DNA of 13,680 bases from Hermodarchaeum sp048939595 (GTDB taxonomy: Archaea; Asgardarchaeota; Hermodarchaeia; Hermodarchaeales; Hermodarchaeaceae), in the NCBI GenBank assembly GCA_048939595.1, contig JBHLPI010000055.1, positions 1 through 13,680 of the forward strand, written 5' to 3'. Made by a program: the position numbers and the translations under genes. How positions within the stretch are numbered: the first letter of the stretch is position 1; each line of letters begins with the position of its first letter. Below, in pieces: positions 11,111-13,680 of the stretch. The notes beneath the pieces are model-generated. The model was given only the letters and a program-made list of their open reading frames with translations, was not told the origin of the DNA and did not search any database.

Positions 11111-13680
11111 ATGGATTACCATCAATCATATACGCAGTCGATTCGAGCAAAAGTTCAACGGCTTGCGAAAATCGCTGAAAGCGCGAGAAGCAAAGGTCTT
11201 GATCCAACAAGTGAAGTGGAAATTCGACCTGCGGAGGATGTTGCAGGACGTGTAGAAGGCCTAGTTGGTCCACCAGGTATTGCGGCACAAATTCGCGAAT
11301 TAAGCGAAACAAAACCCGCACATAGTGTTGCCTTTGAAGTGGCTCGGAGTATAATTCATAATGCTCAAGTTAATGGCGAAGATTTGGAGGCTGCAGCCGA
11401 ACAAGCAATTCGAACCGCCCTTGCAATACTTACAGAAGGAATTACTGCTGGGCCAATTGAGGGCATCGCGGGCGCAAAAATCAAGACAAACACAGATGGC
11501 AGCCGATACCTAGCGATATATTTTGCTGGACCAATTCGAGCCGCAGGAGGAACTGAAGCTGCTCAGACTGTAATTGTTGCTGATGCAGTTCGTCAACAAA
11601 TCGACTTGGACCGTTATAAGCCCTCCAACGAAAATGTAGAAAGATACGTAGAAGAAGTTGATTTGTATAATCGGATTTCTCATCTTCAATACCCTTCTCG
11701 ACCTGATGAAGTTCGTTTAGCTGCACGGAATATACCTGTGGAGGTCACTGGGGAACCTACGGCCCAAGTAGAGGTCACAGGCTATCGTGATTCCCCAGGA
11801 GTCGAAACGAACCGCCTCCGTGGTGGGGCAATCCTTGTCTTAAATGACAGCATTTTGGGTAAAGCCCATAAATTAGCTAATCAAGTGGCTCAGCTGTCTC
11901 TCTCAGGCTGGGACTGGTTAGAAAACCTCAGCCCCCAAGAAACAGACGAAAATCAACTCGAACAACGAGTTCAACCCAAAGAAAAATATCTAGAAGATAT
12001 TATTGCTGGGCGTCCAGTTTTAGCATATCCGTCACGAAAAGGCGGATTCCGAATCCGATATGGTCGATCTCGGAACACAGGTCTAGCGGCTCTTGGCATT
12101 CATCCTGCCACCATGGTACTTCTTGATAGTTTCATCGCATGCGGTACACAACTCATCATAGAACGTCCCGGAAAAGGATGTATTGCTATGCCCGTCGACT
12201 CTATTCACGGACCGATTATCAAAACACAAAGTGGGAGCATACATCGTGTGGACACAGTAGAAGAGGCTAAGGAACTCTGTGACTCAGTGTCAAAAATACT
12301 CTTTCTTGGTGATCTTCTTATCGCGTTCGGCGAATTCCGGGAGAATAACCATCTTCTAGTTCCAGCAGGATATTGTCCCGAATGGTGGGCACAAGAAGTA
12401 CTTAATCAGTTTCTCGCTGCTCCTTCTAAGGTTCGTCAACAATTCTATGCACATGTACCGAAAACGGAATTCTTTCAACTCGTTACAAATCCCCTATTAA
12501 CCTATCCTGACCCTTGGCAAGCAATAGACCTCTCACTGATTTTAAACGCCCCACTTCACCCACGCTATCTGTATTTCTGGGAAGACCTCTCAATTCATCA
12601 ACTCAAAGTCTTTAACAACTGGATTCAGGAACTAACACCAACATTCGAGAACGACAAAATCAAGACATTGCATGGGTCCTTAGATGATGAAATTGAAGAG
12701 ATTATCAACACTCTCTGTATCCCGTGCAAAATTCAGAAACGCCAAATATGGTTTTTTGAAGCTGCACCAATTCTTCATGCCCAGTTCATTGGACCTAATA
12801 GATGCAAATTTCCTGATTCATCAAGCAATGAAGGTGATGCGTTAGACCATTTACAGGATAATTGGTCAATTCCTCTCCGTCCTAAAGGCACCTTCTATGT
12901 TGGTGCACGCATTGGGCGTCCAGAAAAAGCGAAACGACGCGAGATGTCACCACCCCCTCATGGCATTTATCCAATAGGAAATGCCGGAGGGGCAATGAGA
13001 GATATTCGCAAAGCCGAGAAGGTCCAAACAGTTTCAGTTGATATTAATCATCGGCTCTGTTCCCGATGTGGAAAACTTACTTTTCTTCAAATGTGTCCCA
13101 CATGTCACATTGAAACCTACCAAACATATTGGTGCCCCAACTGCAACTTATCTAGTAAAGGACAAAAATGTGGAAAATGTGGGACAATCACAAATACCTA
13201 CGGACCAATGGATCTCCAGGTCAAAAACGAACTGCAACGAATTCATACACAATTAGGTGGAAAGCTGCCGAAACGTATCAAAGGCGTCAAAGGATTGATG
13301 AGCAAAAATAAAACTCCTGAAATCCTCGAAAAAGCCGTCCTCCGCGCAGCGCACGATCTTTTCGTGTACAAAGATGGCACAATCCGCTACGATATGACTG
13401 ATGCTCCTTTGACCCACTTCAAACCCTGCGAAATCAATGTACCCTTAGACAAACTAAAAAAATTCGGATATGATTTTGACAAAACGGGAGCCCCTCTCCA
13501 AAACGCCTCACAAATCTTGGAACTAAAAATCCAAGACGTAATCGTCCCCTACGATTGCGCAAAATACCTTTTCCGTATCTCACAATTCGTTGATACCCTT
13601 CTCACCCAAGTTTACGGCCTCGACCCATTCTACAACCTCCAAACCCCCGAAGACCTTGTGGGCCACCTCGTCATCGGCCT
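11111..13680 (+). CDS. polC: DNA polymerase D large subunit DP2 (3'-truncated by window)
   Basis: About 856 residues, open to the window edge; full-length DP2 is usually about 1,100-1,300. The N terminus (ARSKGLDPTSEVEIRPAEDV, VEGLVGPPGIA) is the standard DP2 opening. Further family blocks are AGPIRAAGGTEAAQ and GRPEKAKRREMSPPPHG (about 602-618). Eight cysteines form two zinc modules: CSRC (650, 653), CPTC (662, 665), CPNC (675, 678) and CGKC (687, 690). The catalytic NxDGDxD motif lies beyond the window, which ends in EDLVGHLVIGL. DP2 is the two-barrel catalytic subunit of PolD, the replicative polymerase of most non-crenarchaeal archaea, acting with DP1 and PCNA. The ATG at 11111 abuts the kinase stop, with GGAGG ten bases upstream inside the kinase gene. 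No intein or stop interrupts the visible part. Confidence 0.96.
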   Translation, partial: MDYHQSYTQSIRAKVQRLAKIAESARSKGLDPTSEVEIRPAEDVAGRVEGLVGPPGIAAQIRELSETKPAHSVAFEVARSIIHNAQVNGEDLEAAAEQAIRTALAILTEGITAGPIEGIAGAKIKTNTDGSRYLAIYFAGPIRAAGGTEAAQTVIVADAVRQQIDLDRYKPSNENVERYVEEVDLYNRISHLQYPSRPDEVRLAARNIPVEVTGEPTAQVEVTGYRDSPGVETNRLRGGAILVLNDSILGKAHKLANQVAQLSLSGWDWLENLSPQETDENQLEQRVQPKEKYLEDIIAGRPVLAYPSRKGGFRIRYGRSRNTGLAALGIHPATMVLLDSFIACGTQLIIERPGKGCIAMPVDSIHGPIIKTQSGSIHRVDTVEEAKELCDSVSKILFLGDLLIAFGEFRENNHLLVPAGYCPEWWAQEVLNQFLAAPSKVRQQFYAHVPKTEFFQLVTNPLLTYPDPWQAIDLSLILNAPLHPRYLYFWEDLSIHQLKVFNNWIQELTPTFENDKIKTLHGSLDDEIEEIINTLCIPCKIQKRQIWFFEAAPILHAQFIGPNRCKFPDSSSNEGDALDHLQDNWSIPLRPKGTFYVGARIGRPEKAKRREMSPPPHGIYPIGNAGGAMRDIRKAEKVQTVSVDINHRLCSRCGKLTFLQMCPTCHIETYQTYWCPNCNLSSKGQKCGKCGTITNTYGPMDLQVKNELQRIHTQLGGKLPKRIKGVKGLMSKNKTPEILEKAVLRAAHDLFVYKDGTIRYDMTDAPLTHFKPCEINVPLDKLKKFGYDFDKTGAPLQNASQILELKIQDVIVPYDCAKYLFRISQFVDTLLTQVYGLDPFYNLQTPEDLVGHLVIG

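Noticed and set aside
11111..13680. Intein or frameshift in DP2
   Set aside because: Translation is continuous and family blocks follow in the expected order. The usual intein sites near the catalytic motif lie beyond the window.
1..13680. CRISPR arrays, insertion sequences or phage genes
   Set aside because: No spaced direct repeats, transposase motifs or terminal inverted repeats were found. The only foreign-looking piece is the small ORF at 5892-6138.

Overview
The window is archaeal chromosome. It encodes a complete N-terminal block of the DNA polymerase D large subunit (DP2), a multi-OB-fold archaeal RPA, an Lhr-type helicase beside its usual COG1407 phosphoesterase partner, an A-type ATP synthase F subunit, archaeal Elf1, and a DPM1-like glycosyltransferase next to a dolichol/polyprenol kinase-like protein. 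Promoters look archaeal (TATA-like boxes 20-30 bases upstream of start codons). PolD together with Elf1 and a tRNA carrying several introns argues against classical Crenarchaeota and suits an Asgard, Bathyarchaeia or Korarchaeia-like lineage. That placement is inference only.

Layout. Minus strand, 82-2316: atpF, a Cro/C1-type HTH regulator, a tRNA-Pro(CGG) gene broken by four introns, and the COG1407 phosphoesterase. Plus strand, 2381-2963: a SWIM zinc-finger (Sws1-like) protein and a tiny single-span membrane ORF. Minus strand, 2969-5785: the Lhr helicase. From 5786 to 6468 lies a 680-base gene-poor gap. It holds an AT-rich frameshifted small ORF and a decayed second copy of the Lhr N-terminus. 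Plus strand, 6469-9293: RPA, Elf1 and a family-2 glycosyltransferase. Minus strand, 9263-10237: a secreted, membrane-anchored protein rich in N-glycosylation sequons. Plus strand, 10400 to the end: the polyprenol kinase, immediately followed by DP2, which runs off the window before its catalytic Asp motif.

Two themes link the genes. The first is DNA maintenance and information processing: the phosphoesterase, SWIM protein, Lhr, RPA, Elf1 and PolD are close neighbours. The second is lipid-linked glycosylation: the polyprenol kinase, the DPM1-like transferase and a candidate acceptor glycoprotein sit together.

The most unusual element is the tRNA-Pro gene at 1253-1452. Removing introns of about 30, 31, 33 and 29 bases leaves a 74-nt cloverleaf plus encoded CCA with all the usual conserved bases. 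Three of the four introns fit bulge-helix-bulge splice motifs at exactly the positions needed (22/23, 37/38 and 59/60).
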